DNA of 64,000 bases from Paenibacillus sp. Soil522 (GTDB taxonomy: Bacteria > Bacillota > Bacilli > Paenibacillales > Paenibacillaceae), in assembly GCF_001428245.1 (NCBI RefSeq), contig NZ_LMRV01000044.1:62923-126922 (forward strand), given 5' to 3'. Below the pieces are notes generated by a model that was given only the letters and a program-made list of their open reading frames with translations, did no database searches and was not told the origin of the DNA. Shown piece after piece: positions 24,584-33,899 of this stretch. Each line of letters begins with the position of its first letter. The first letter of the stretch is position 1. The translations under genes were made by a program, and so were the position numbers.

Positions 24584-27583
24584 GTGATTCGTTGGCTAAA
24601 CAAGTATAAGGTAACAGTGGCTGTTATTGCCGCATTGGTCTGTTTCTTTATGTGGTGGAATAATTCACGAGGCTACAACGATGATGCAATGGCTGGAATT
24701 ACGGTGAATGCAGCAATCGATGAATCGTCAATTTTGGAAGGCGAAGACGCCAGCAGCAAGCTGGAGCCGTCTTTTAATAAATATGTAGACAGCTGGAACG
24801 AGCAGGGCGCTGCGGATACGGCCGATTTCAGAGTCACTCTTTCCTCCACTGATTATTTGACGGTCAGTGAGTCGGGGACAAGCATACAATCCGGCCTCGG
24901 CGGCCAAGCGGGCCAAATGCTTGCGCTTATCGAAGAGGATAGCTGGGCGGATTATGCCTTTGAGGTGCCGCAGGATGGCTATTATCAAATGGGGATGAGC
25001 TATTATGCGATGGAGGGCAAACGCTCATCCATCGTTCGAAGCGTGCAAATTGATGGGAAATATCCGTTTTACCAGGCGAAAAAGCTGGAATTCCAGAGGA
25101 TGTGGAAGGAAGCCGGCGAGCCTTGGTTCGACAACCAAGGCAATGAATTCAATCCGCGCAGGGAAGAGACGGCAGGCTGGCAATACCGGGAGTTCCGCGA
25201 TTCGGAAGGCAAGACCTACGAACCGTTTCGCTTCTATGTGACGAAGGGCAAGCATACGCTGCGCCTTCAAGCGGTGCGCGAGCCGGCAGCAATCGGGAAA
25301 ATTGATATTTACTCGCCGAAGCAGGTGCAGACTTATGCGGAGGTCGCCAGCACCTACGGGCAGAAGGGCTATAAGAAGACGGAAGGCCAGCTCATTAAGG
25401 TGCAGGCGGAGCTGTCGACCTTGAAGTCCGATCCGACATTGAAGCGTATCGAGGATCGCGAGCCGGCAACGGAGCCGTTCAATAAAGATTCGATCGTCCT
25501 TAATACTTTCGGCGGCGCAAGCTGGCGGACTGGAGGGCAGTGGGCCGAGTGGGAAGCCACGGTGCCTGAGAGCGGCTTGTATGAAATCGGAGCCCGTTAT
25601 GGACAATGGTTTCTGAACGGCATGCCGACTCAGCGTACGGTAACGATCGACGGCAAGCTGCCTTTTAAAGAAATGAATGAAATCTCTTTCCCTTATAAGC
25701 CCGAGTTCCAAATTTCGAAATTCGGCGGCGACAGTGAGAGTAAAGAGCCTTATCTCTATTATTTGGAGAAGGGCAAGCATACGATTCGAATGGAAGTGCA
25801 GGTCGGTGCGCTCGGGCGGATGCTTGAGACGATTACCGATACGACGCGCAAAATGTCTCTGCTCGGCCGGGAGGTAATTCAAGTAACGGGAACGAATCCC
25901 GATCCGAACGGCGACTGGCGCTTGGAGCAAAATATTGCGAGCCTCGTGCCGCGCCTGCAGCTTATGGCAAAGAGCTTCGATGATGCGATCAAGGGATTGT
26001 ATGCGCTCGGCGTCGACGAAGGCAGCTCGGAGGTAAGCACGCTTTACGAGGCGCGCGATGTGATTCTCAGCCTGTCTAAAGACACGGCTTCCATTCCGGG
26101 ACGCATGAGGCAATTCAACGATTTGCAGGCGTCGCTCGGGACATGGGTGAACGGGCTGAGCAAGCAGAGCCTGCTGCTCGACTATCTGATCATTAAATCG
26201 CCGGATACCGCTTGGCCGGCTCCGGCTGCGGGCTGGATAGCCAGAACAGGCACGATGCTTTACGACTTTACGAGCTCCTTCACGAAAAATTACGGCGGCA
26301 TCGGCAACGTCTATGAGGACGAGAAGGTGCTCGACGTATGGGTAGCCAGAGGCCGTGACTGGGTCGATATCATTAAGCAAATGATTGACGAGGATTTCAC
26401 GACAGAAACGGGCATTAAGGTGAACATTAACGTCATTCCGGCGCAGCAAATGCAGGTGCTGCTGCTTGCCAGCACGGCCGGTGTCGCACCGGATGTCGCG
26501 CTCGGCGTAGAGGGCGAAATTCCGATTGATTACGCAGTCCGGAACGGGCTTATTAACTTGGAAGAGTTCGACGATTACGACGATGTAGCCGCACGCTTCA
26601 GGCCAGGCGCGCTCATTCCTTACAAGTACGACGGCGGCAGCTATGCTCTCCCGGAAAATCAAAACTTCAATATGTTGTTCTACCGCAAGGATATTATGCA
26701 GCAGCTGGGCATAACGGAGGATCAAATTCCGGATACATGGCAGGAAGTGATGGACCTCATTCCGATTTTGCAGCAAAACGGGATGGACTTCTTCTACCCG
26801 CATGCTCCGAATAATCCGGCGCAAGCAATCAATGAATTCGCGCCGTTCCTGTTCCAGCAGAACAGCGAGTTCTACCGTGAAAACGGCAAATACTCCAACC
26901 TCGATGCGCCGGAGGCGATGCAGGCGTTCAAGCTGTGGACGGGTCTGTTCACGAACTTCAAAATTTCGAAGCAGGCCGATTTCTACAACCGTTTCCGTTC
27001 CGGCGAAATGCCGATCGGAGTGGCGGATTACTCCACCTACGTGCTGCTGTCGACTGCGGCGCCGGAACTTACCGGCTGGTGGGGCATGAAGCCGATGCCG
27101 GGCATTCAGCAGAAGGACGGGCAAATTAACCGTTCAACCGGAGGCATTGCACAAACGGGCATGATTTTCAAAGACACCGATATGAAGGAAGAGTCGTGGG
27201 AGTTTCTGAAATGGTGGACGAGCGCCGATACGCAGGAACGATTCGGCTCCGAGCTCGAAGCGCTGCTTGGCGTTGAGGCGCGCTGGAATACGGCTAATAT
27301 TGAGGCGCTGACGCGTATGCCTTGGCAGTCCTCCGATATCGATGCCATTCTCGAGCAGTGGGAATGGTTCAAGGAGCGCGAGGTTGTAATCGGCGGCTAC
27401 TACACGACAAGGCATATCGCGAATATATGGAACCAAATTGTATTGAACGGCAAAATACCGCGTGAAGCGGTGGAGGAAGGCGTTAAGGAAATCGATAAGG
27501 AATTGCGCAAGAAGCGCGAGGAATTTGGATTGAACGACGAAACTACCGAACAGGCAGCTTCAAAAGGAGGCGACAGTCCGTGA
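24584..27583 (+). CDS. Giant membrane-anchored solute-binding fusion protein
   Basis: A ~999-residue extracytoplasmic protein. Residues ~8-28 form one membrane anchor with no lipobox. Two similar beta-rich modules follow at ~95-260 and ~305-425, each with SWADYAFEVPQDGYYQMGM or QWAEWEATVPESGLYEIGAR, a V.IDGK.PF element and a KGKHT.R strand, resembling CBM6/CBM35-type jelly rolls. After a helical linker (~430-600), residues ~600-960 are a family-1 solute-binding domain (VWVARGRDWVDIIKQMIDED, GVAPDVALGVEGEIPIDYA, YALPENQNFNMLFYRKDIM). I prefer GTG 24584, behind AAGGGGGTG, over a siteless ATG upstream. The stop overlaps the permease start. It probably hands a bound polysaccharide fragment to the permease. 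Confidence 0.82.
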   Translation: MIRWLNKYKVTVAVIAALVCFFMWWNNSRGYNDDAMAGITVNAAIDESSILEGEDASSKLEPSFNKYVDSWNEQGAADTADFRVTLSSTDYLTVSESGTSIQSGLGGQAGQMLALIEEDSWADYAFEVPQDGYYQMGMSYYAMEGKRSSIVRSVQIDGKYPFYQAKKLEFQRMWKEAGEPWFDNQGNEFNPRREETAGWQYREFRDSEGKTYEPFRFYVTKGKHTLRLQAVREPAAIGKIDIYSPKQVQTYAEVASTYGQKGYKKTEGQLIKVQAELSTLKSDPTLKRIEDREPATEPFNKDSIVLNTFGGASWRTGGQWAEWEATVPESGLYEIGARYGQWFLNGMPTQRTVTIDGKLPFKEMNEISFPYKPEFQISKFGGDSESKEPYLYYLEKGKHTIRMEVQVGALGRMLETITDTTRKMSLLGREVIQVTGTNPDPNGDWRLEQNIASLVPRLQLMAKSFDDAIKGLYALGVDEGSSEVSTLYEARDVILSLSKDTASIPGRMRQFNDLQASLGTWVNGLSKQSLLLDYLIIKSPDTAWPAPAAGWIARTGTMLYDFTSSFTKNYGGIGNVYEDEKVLDVWVARGRDWVDIIKQMIDEDFTTETGIKVNINVIPAQQMQVLLLASTAGVAPDVALGVEGEIPIDYAVRNGLINLEEFDDYDDVAARFRPGALIPYKYDGGSYALPENQNFNMLFYRKDIMQQLGITEDQIPDTWQEVMDLIPILQQNGMDFFYPHAPNNPAQAINEFAPFLFQQNSEFYRENGKYSNLDAPEAMQAFKLWTGLFTNFKISKQADFYNRFRSGEMPIGVADYSTYVLLSTAAPELTGWWGMKPMPGIQQKDGQINRSTGGIAQTGMIFKDTDMKEESWEFLKWWTSADTQERFGSELEALLGVEARWNTANIEALTRMPWQSSDIDAILEQWEWFKEREVVIGGYYTTRHIANIWNQIVLNGKIPREAVEEGVKEIDKELRKKREEFGLNDETTEQAASKGGDSP

Positions 27584-28545
27584 AAATGAACGCAGATCAG
27601 GCGGTAACCGTAGCCACACCGGCTGCGGAGCGCCTCCGTGAACCGGGAAAATTGTCCTTGCTTTGGCAGGAAATGAAGAGAAACAGGGTTTCGTACCTGT
27701 TTCTCGCCCCTTTTCTTATCCTGTTCACGCTGTTTACGATCGTACCGGTCGTAACATCAGTTGTACTCAGCTTCACGTATTACAACATCTTGGAGACGCC
27801 AAAATTTATCGGCCTGTCCAATTACAGGCTCTTGTTCGTCGATGACGACATCTTCCTTAAGGCGATCGGCATAACGTTGAAATTCGCGTTCATTACGGGG
27901 CCTGTCGGCTATGTAATGGCGTTTCTGCTGGCTTGGCTCATTAGCCAAATTCCGCAAAAATACCGCTTTTTCTATACGCTTTGCTACTATACGCCTTCGA
28001 TAACGAGCGCGACGGCGATGTCGGTTGTTTGGCTCTACCTGTTTGCGGGCGACCGCAAGGGCTTGCTTAACTACTTTGCGGCTAAGCTTGGCATTATCGA
28101 TGAGCCTTATTTATTTTTGCAAAATATTCATTCGATCGTGCCCGTCATCATTATCGTCTCGCTTTGGATGTCCATGGGGGTAGGCTTTCTTGCCTTTCTT
28201 GCCGGTCTTCAAAACGTACCTAAGGATCTGTATGAAGCAGGGGAAATTGACGGAATCAAATATAGATGGCAGCAGCTCATTTATATTACGGTTCCATCGG
28301 TTAAGCCGCAATTGCTGTTCGGTGCGGTGCTCCAGGTCGTTAGCTCACTGACCGTATTCGATGTCAGCGTGCAGCTCGTCGGGTTGCCGAGTCCGCTTTA
28401 TGCGGGCCATACGATTTTGACGCATTTATTCGATTACGCCTTTATCAAGTTTGAGATGGGCTACGCCGCGGCAATCGCGGTTGTGCTGTTCGTCATGATG
28501 ATCGGACTGAACCGTCTCATATTCAATTGGCTAGGAAAGGACTGA
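27580..28545 (+). CDS. Carbohydrate ABC permease (MalF/UgpA type), first pair
   Basis: A 321-residue permease with six helices. The cytoplasmic coupling loop reads YEAGEIDGIKYRWQQLIYITVP, the EAA motif that contacts the ATPase. It starts GTG 27580 after AAAAGGAGGCGACAG and overlaps the previous gene by four bases. Pairs with the gene 6 bp downstream. Confidence 0.9.
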   Translation: MKMNADQAVTVATPAAERLREPGKLSLLWQEMKRNRVSYLFLAPFLILFTLFTIVPVVTSVVLSFTYYNILETPKFIGLSNYRLLFVDDDIFLKAIGITLKFAFITGPVGYVMAFLLAWLISQIPQKYRFFYTLCYYTPSITSATAMSVVWLYLFAGDRKGLLNYFAAKLGIIDEPYLFLQNIHSIVPVIIIVSLWMSMGVGFLAFLAGLQNVPKDLYEAGEIDGIKYRWQQLIYITVPSVKPQLLFGAVLQVVSSLTVFDVSVQLVGLPSPLYAGHTILTHLFDYAFIKFEMGYAAAIAVVLFVMMIGLNRLIFNWLGKD

Positions 28546-28551
28546 ACCGAT

Positions 28552-29412
28552 ATGACTGGCGCAGTGAAAGGCAGAAAGGATTGGGGAGGCTATTTCCTTT
28601 ATCTATTTCTAACGTTGTTCGGTCTTTTGATGCTTGCACCTCTCGTTTACATGGTGTCCACCGCCTTTAAACCGACAAGCGAGCTGTTCCTGTTTCCGCC
28701 GCGGTTTTTCGTGAACAATCCGACGTTGATCAATTTTCGCGATCTATTGCTCATAACGGGAACGACGAGCGTACCGTTTTCACGCTTTATTTTTAACAGC
28801 TTGCTTGTCAGCTCCTGCATCGTCGTATTCGGAATCATCGTGTCGGCCATGGCGGCTTATCCGCTTGCGAAGCATAACATGCCTTTCCGCAGCGCGATTT
28901 TCAATATGGTCGTGCTCGCGATTATGTTCTCGCCGATGGTCGTCCAAATTCCGCAATATTTGCTCATCAGCAAAATCGGCCTTATCAATACGTACTGGGC
29001 GATGATATTGCCTTATTTGGCCGCTCCGGTCGGCATGTTCCTGATGACGCAGTTTTTACGTCAAATTCCGGACGCTTTGCTCGAGGCGGCGCGCATGGAC
29101 GGCGCTTCGGAATGGAAGGTGTTCTGGGTCGTCGTTATGCCTATGCTGAAGCCGGCCCTTGCAACCTTTGCCTTATTCAGCTTTATATCCGCTTGGAACG
29201 ATCCGTATCCGGCCATGGTGTATACGACCGATCAGGATATGAAATCGCTGCCGCTGGCGATCCAGACGTTAAGCGGCGGATATGGCGTCGTAGCGCGTGT
29301 CGGCACACTCGCTGCCGCCAGCTTATTGATGATTGTGCCGACGATTATCGTCTTTATCGTAACGCAGCGCCTGGTGCTGCAAACGATGGCGCATTCAGGT
29401 CTGAAAGAGTAG
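28552..29412 (+). CDS. Carbohydrate ABC permease (MalG/UgpE type), first pair
   Basis: A 286-residue permease with six helices and the EAA loop LLEAARMDGASEWKVFWVVVMP. It lacks its own ATPase gene nearby, so a shared MsmX-type ATPase elsewhere in the genome is presumed to drive it. Thirteen bases separate it from the NHL gene. Confidence 0.9.
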   Translation: MTGAVKGRKDWGGYFLYLFLTLFGLLMLAPLVYMVSTAFKPTSELFLFPPRFFVNNPTLINFRDLLLITGTTSVPFSRFIFNSLLVSSCIVVFGIIVSAMAAYPLAKHNMPFRSAIFNMVVLAIMFSPMVVQIPQYLLISKIGLINTYWAMILPYLAAPVGMFLMTQFLRQIPDALLEAARMDGASEWKVFWVVVMPMLKPALATFALFSFISAWNDPYPAMVYTTDQDMKSLPLAIQTLSGGYGVVARVGTLAAASLLMIVPTIIVFIVTQRLVLQTMAHSGLKE

Positions 29413-29425
29413 GAGGACTGCCGGG

Positions 29426-30925
29426 ATGAAGCAGGTTACGATATTCCGATTCGTTGTCAGTACGGCTATCGCTTTACTGATGCTAGTTACAGCTCTGCCG
29501 GTTCAAACGTTCGCGGCTTCTCCTTATGAGGGATATACGAGGAATAAGCTGGGCGAAGACGTGCATTCGATTAACGGGTACATGTACGAGAGCTCGATCG
29601 ACGGCTACAACCTGTCCTCGGGGCCGTTCAACGCGCCTGAAGATATTTTTCTGGCTGATGACGGAACGATTTACGTCGTCGACACCGGAAACAGCCGGGT
29701 CGTGCATTTGGATACGGATCATAAGTTGCTGAATATCATCGGGGACGCGGAAGGCGACGGCATGCTGAACGAGCCGAAGGGCGTTTATGTGAAGCAGGAC
29801 GGAACCGTCTTTGTCGCCGATACTAAAAATCAACGAATCGCTATTTTTGATAAAAAGGGCAAATTCGTAAAGCAGTTCGGCAAGCCTGAAAGCCCGCTGC
29901 TTGGCGCGACCTTCTCGTATTCCCCGTCGAAGCTGCTCGTCGACAAGCGCAATTACATGTTTGTCGTGAGCGACGGCAATACGCAGGGCCTCATTCAAAT
30001 TGATCCGAACGGTCAATTCAAAGGCTTCTATGGAGCTAACCACGTCGGTTTTAGCTGGAGCAGGCTGTTCGTTAAGCTCGTAGCGACCGATGAGCAGAAG
30101 GCGAAGCTGTCCGTTGCGAAGCCGCTCGAGTTCTCCAATGCGGTGCAGGACGCGGAAGGCTTCATCTACACGACGACGCTCGGAACGGAAATGAATCAAT
30201 TGAAGCGGTTATCGCCCGTAGGCGTCGATACGCTCAACGTTGTTCCGAAGAGGTACGGCGGACGCTTCGATGCCGGTCCGTTCGAGGTGCCGTCGTTTCT
30301 TGATTTGGCCGTAGACAAGGACGGCGTTATCACAGCGCTGGATTTGCAATCGAGCAAGGTTTATCAGTACGACAAGCTTGGTAATTTCTTGTTCGTGTTC
30401 GGAGGGCTCGGGGATCAGAATGGCTTGTTCGTCACGCCTTCCAGCCTGGCGCAGTCGCAGGACGGCACGGTGTATGTGGTGGACAAAGGGCGCAATCGCA
30501 TCGATCTGTTCCGTACGACGCCGTTTGCCGAACTGGTGCATGACGCTTCGCGGTTATTCGTCGACGGACGCTATAAGGAAGCGGAGGGGATGTGGAACGA
30601 GGTGCTGCAGTTGAATGCCAACTTCGATCTAGCCTATCTCGCTATCGGCAAATCGCTCTATAAAGCGGAAAACTATAAGGATGCGATGACTTATTTTGAG
30701 CTGGCAAGATCGCGCTTCGATTATTCGGTTGCGTTCAAGGAATATCGGAAGGAATATTTCAGGGAGCATTTTGCCCCAATATGTCTAGGAATCATAGTGC
30801 TGATTATAACTTTGCGTTACGTCATTCCTTTCCTATGGCGAAAGGTGAACGCGATGCTGACAGACCGCAATACGTCTAATGCGGCTCGAATGAAGGGAGG
30901 GGTGCCCCATGATCGCCACGTTTAA
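29426..30925 (+). CDS. Exported NHL-repeat protein with TPR-like segment and C-terminal membrane anchor
   Basis: A 499-residue protein: signal peptide to ~31 (TFAASPYEG), NHL beta-propeller blades from ~65 to 375 (APEDIFLADDGTIYVVDTGN, EPKGVYVKQDGTVFVADTKN, TPSSLAQSQDGTVYVVDKGRN), a TPR-like helical pair (~380-440: LFVDGRYKEAEGMWNEVLQL, AIGKSLYKAENYKDAMTYFE), then a membrane helix (~452-472) and a basic cytoplasmic tail. It would hold a propeller outside the membrane next to the importer. Propellers of this type bind sugars, peptides or proteins; the ligand is unknown. Its 3' end overlaps the YIP1 gene by 17 bp. Confidence 0.78.
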   Translation: MKQVTIFRFVVSTAIALLMLVTALPVQTFAASPYEGYTRNKLGEDVHSINGYMYESSIDGYNLSSGPFNAPEDIFLADDGTIYVVDTGNSRVVHLDTDHKLLNIIGDAEGDGMLNEPKGVYVKQDGTVFVADTKNQRIAIFDKKGKFVKQFGKPESPLLGATFSYSPSKLLVDKRNYMFVVSDGNTQGLIQIDPNGQFKGFYGANHVGFSWSRLFVKLVATDEQKAKLSVAKPLEFSNAVQDAEGFIYTTTLGTEMNQLKRLSPVGVDTLNVVPKRYGGRFDAGPFEVPSFLDLAVDKDGVITALDLQSSKVYQYDKLGNFLFVFGGLGDQNGLFVTPSSLAQSQDGTVYVVDKGRNRIDLFRTTPFAELVHDASRLFVDGRYKEAEGMWNEVLQLNANFDLAYLAIGKSLYKAENYKDAMTYFELARSRFDYSVAFKEYRKEYFREHFAPICLGIIVLIITLRYVIPFLWRKVNAMLTDRNTSNAARMKGGVPHDRHV

Positions 30926-31526
30926 AATGATGCGGCAAGTGCTTGTGCACCCGATTGATTTTTACCACGACATCCAGGAACCGGGACGCATTAAATGGAG
31001 GCAAGCGTTGTTTATAGTCGCACTCGCTTATATCGCTAGAATGATTGCGATTCTAATTACGGGTTACGCCTTCGAGACGAGAGAAATCTATGAGATTTCT
31101 TTCGTGCATGAGTTGATTTGGATCGTTGTGCCATGGCTAACCTGGACGGTGTCAAATTGGGGCGTAAGCGCGATTCTTGAGGGAGAAGGGAAGTTTAAGG
31201 AAGTGTTCGTCGGCAGCGCGTTTGCGCTGGTGCCGTATGCCATCTTCAATATTCCGATCACGCTGTTAACGAATATTTTGGCGCTGGATGAAAGCTCGAT
31301 TTATTCATTCCTTATCAATTTCACCCTCTATTGGGTCGGTTGGCTGCTCCTGCTGAAGGTAAGAATCGTTCACGATTTCGAGCTGGTAAAAATGGTTTGG
31401 ATTACGGTACTGAGCATCGTTGGCATATTGATCATCTGGTTTATCGGCATTCTGATGTTTGGCTTAGTCAATCAGCTTATTAACTTTGTAGTGGACATGT
31501 TCAAAGAAATAAACTTCCGAAGGTAG
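30909..31526 (+). CDS. YIP1 family membrane protein
   Basis: A 205-residue protein with about five helices in the Yip1 arrangement: PIDFYHDIQEPGRIKWRQAL at the N-terminus before helix 1, then WLTWTVSNWGVSAILEGEGKFKEVF and SAFALVPYAIFNIPITLL. It starts inside the NHL gene at ATG 30909 with GAAGGGAGGGG upstream, so the two are translationally coupled. Function unknown; it may stabilise or organise the importer parts. Confidence 0.82.
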   Translation: MIATFKMMRQVLVHPIDFYHDIQEPGRIKWRQALFIVALAYIARMIAILITGYAFETREIYEISFVHELIWIVVPWLTWTVSNWGVSAILEGEGKFKEVFVGSAFALVPYAIFNIPITLLTNILALDESSIYSFLINFTLYWVGWLLLLKVRIVHDFELVKMVWITVLSIVGILIIWFIGILMFGLVNQLINFVVDMFKEINFRR

Positions 31527-31535
31527 GTGAACGAG

Positions 31536-33899
31536 ATGAGGAAACAACGAAAATGGCTTATTATCGCGGCATTGCTGCTCGTTGTCAGCATATTCCCTCA
31601 CTTCGGGACCGCGGAAGGCGATATCCAGGTTCAAGCGGAGGAAGATGCAGGCAAGAGCGCTCAGGATACGGCTGCAGTCAACGCGGATTCGGATTCCGCA
31701 GCAGTTGCGGATACATCCGCTGTTGAAGATGCTCCGCTAGATGTGGCTGTGACGGAAACAGTGGTACCCGCCTCCCAGGGCGAAGTGAAGCGCTATCCCG
31801 TGACTGCAACAAAGCAGATTGCGGAAAACGATAGCTACAAAATGTATATCGATGAGAAAACAGGCAATATTCGCCTCGTTGATAAGCACACCAATAAGGA
31901 ATGGCTCGGTACGCCGCAGCTGCCCCGGACGACGATGCCTAATAATAAGAAGTTTATGGATGCGGCCGTTCACGTGAAATATACGGAGGGCTCGGATACC
32001 GTTCAAACGTATTTGACGAAGGAGAAGGTAAACAAGCTGAAGATCGAGACGATCGACGGCGGAGCGAAGGTGACCTTCCAATTTGTCAAGGAGAAGCTTG
32101 AGTTTGCGATTGAATACCGCTTGGCCCAGGACGGCTTCGAATTAACGATTCCGGAGGCTTCTATTAAAGAATCCGGAAAAGCAAAGTTCGTGAGCATTGA
32201 ACCGCTGCCATTCTGGAATGCCGCAGCGGATACGGAGAACGGCGCGATTTTCCTGCCGGACGGCTCGGGCGCGCTGATGAAATACAGCGAGAAGCATCCG
32301 CAATTTTTTGCCGGCTATTCGGAAATGATTTACGGCGCAGATCCCGCTTACGTCACGCAGTCGCATGAGAACATCGATCAGATGTGGAGACAGAAGCTCG
32401 CGCCGAAAGAGAAGGTCGCGCTGCCTGTATTCGGCAATTACCGAGATGGGGTCGCTTCACTGGGGATCGTAACGAAGGGGCAGTACGATGCGAAGATCAA
32501 CGGAACGCCATCAGGCATTCGCGCGATCTCGTATTACCGGACGTCTGCGGAATTCGTATATCGCTGGAGCGATGTTATTTTTATCGGAACATCGGGTGAA
32601 ATACCATTTTTCCAGGGCAACTGGATCAAAGGCGACAGACAGACGCATTATGTGCTGCTGCAGGATAAGCAAGCCGGTTACGTCGGCATGGCGCAGGCGT
32701 ACGGCAAATATTTGCAAGAAGATCAGGACGTTAAGCCGGTGGAACAAACGGCGGTTCCTGTAAAGGTGAAGCTGCTCGGCGGCATTCTGCGCGATGAGGT
32801 GCTTGGCGATACGTTTATTTCGCTGACAACGTTCGAGCAGGCGCGTGAAATCATCGACGCCTTCCAGCAGAAAGGGATCGCGAATTTGGAGCTTACGTTT
32901 TCCGGATGGTCGGATGACGGCTTGTACGGCGATCAGCCCGATCACTTCCCTGTCGAGAAGAAGCTGGGCGGGGCGAAGGAGCTGAAGGAACTGGCCGCGT
33001 ATGCCGCCAATAAAGGCGTATCGCTTTATCTGGAAGCGAATTATGCCCGCGCATTCTCGGGGAGCGGCGGCATGAAGAAGAATAAAGACGCTATTCGCGG
33101 AATGGACCGCGAAGTCGCTCCGAGCACTGATTATTATATCGGCAGCAGATGGAATAACGATAGCCGGCTCTATTATTGGATGAAGCCGGATCGCGTCATT
33201 GGCAAGCATCTGAACAAAGAGCTGAAGGACTACGCGAAGCTGGGCATTTCCGGCGTTCATCTAGCTTATTGGGGAGACACGCTCTACTCCGATATCGATC
33301 CGAAGTCGCTTACTGCGCGCGGCGATACGGCAGCGGCTTGGGTGAAGGCCGCCGATGCGATTCGGGAGGCTGCCGGAGGAGCGTCTGTCGATTACGGCTT
33401 TGCTTATATGCTCGGACATATAGACGGCATAAGCGGGGCGCCGATGGATTCCAGCCATTTTATTTACAATGACGAGACCGTTCCTTTCTATCAGATCGCG
33501 GTGCGCGGACTAGTGCCTTACGCGGCTAACCCTATTAATTTGCGAAACGATGCGCAGAACGAGCTGCTTCGGATGGTGGAGTTCGGCGCGCTGCCAAGCC
33601 TTGAGCTGACGTATGAGCCGACGGCGAAGCTTCAGCGGACGATGGAGGACCGGCTCTGGAGCTCGCAATATACGACGTGGATCGATGAGGCCGCTGAACA
33701 ATACAAGGAGATAGAGCAAATCTATCAGGCGATCTCGAATCAAGCGATTGCCGATCATGAGAAGCTGGACAGCAGCGTGTACAGGACGACTTATGCGAAC
33801 GGAACGAAGGTTATCGTCAATTACGGCGCGCTGCCGGTGACGGTTGACGGCGTTTCTATTCCAGCAGCAGGCTATCTCATGCAGAACGGAGGGAAATGA
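31536..33899 (+). CDS. Large exported DUF5696-type protein, probably glycoside-hydrolase-like
   Basis: A ~787-residue exported protein: signal peptide (to ~25), an acidic Ala-rich linker (~30-75), a beta-rich N-terminal domain (~85-390: YKMYIDEKTGNIRLVDKHTN), then a likely TIM barrel (~415-690: LELTFSGWSDDGLYGDQPDH, VSLYLEANYARAFSG, GISGVHLAYWGDTLYSDIDP) and a short C-terminal beta-domain (VYRTTYANGTKVIVNYG). I associate it with DUF5696 from memory. The barrel layout resembles retaining glycoside hydrolases, but catalytic acids cannot be assigned without a structure. The start ATG follows AAGGTAGGTGAACGAG. It overlaps the next permease gene by four bases. Confidence 0.72.
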   Translation: MRKQRKWLIIAALLLVVSIFPHFGTAEGDIQVQAEEDAGKSAQDTAAVNADSDSAAVADTSAVEDAPLDVAVTETVVPASQGEVKRYPVTATKQIAENDSYKMYIDEKTGNIRLVDKHTNKEWLGTPQLPRTTMPNNKKFMDAAVHVKYTEGSDTVQTYLTKEKVNKLKIETIDGGAKVTFQFVKEKLEFAIEYRLAQDGFELTIPEASIKESGKAKFVSIEPLPFWNAAADTENGAIFLPDGSGALMKYSEKHPQFFAGYSEMIYGADPAYVTQSHENIDQMWRQKLAPKEKVALPVFGNYRDGVASLGIVTKGQYDAKINGTPSGIRAISYYRTSAEFVYRWSDVIFIGTSGEIPFFQGNWIKGDRQTHYVLLQDKQAGYVGMAQAYGKYLQEDQDVKPVEQTAVPVKVKLLGGILRDEVLGDTFISLTTFEQAREIIDAFQQKGIANLELTFSGWSDDGLYGDQPDHFPVEKKLGGAKELKELAAYAANKGVSLYLEANYARAFSGSGGMKKNKDAIRGMDREVAPSTDYYIGSRWNNDSRLYYWMKPDRVIGKHLNKELKDYAKLGISGVHLAYWGDTLYSDIDPKSLTARGDTAAAWVKAADAIREAAGGASVDYGFAYMLGHIDGISGAPMDSSHFIYNDETVPFYQIAVRGLVPYAANPINLRNDAQNELLRMVEFGALPSLELTYEPTAKLQRTMEDRLWSSQYTTWIDEAAEQYKEIEQIYQAISNQAIADHEKLDSSVYRTTYANGTKVIVNYGALPVTVDGVSIPAAGYLMQNGGK

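Noticed and set aside
25025..27124. A 699-codon open frame on the minus strand
   Set aside because: It lies wholly antisense to the SBP fusion gene, has no ribosome binding site, and its Arg/His/Leu-rich product is typical of a reverse reading of a GC-biased gene.
29483..30199. A 238-codon minus-strand frame
   Set aside because: Shadow of the NHL-repeat gene; Arg-rich composition and no start signal.
32511..33260. A 249-codon minus-strand frame
   Set aside because: Shadow of the DUF5696 gene without a ribosome binding site.
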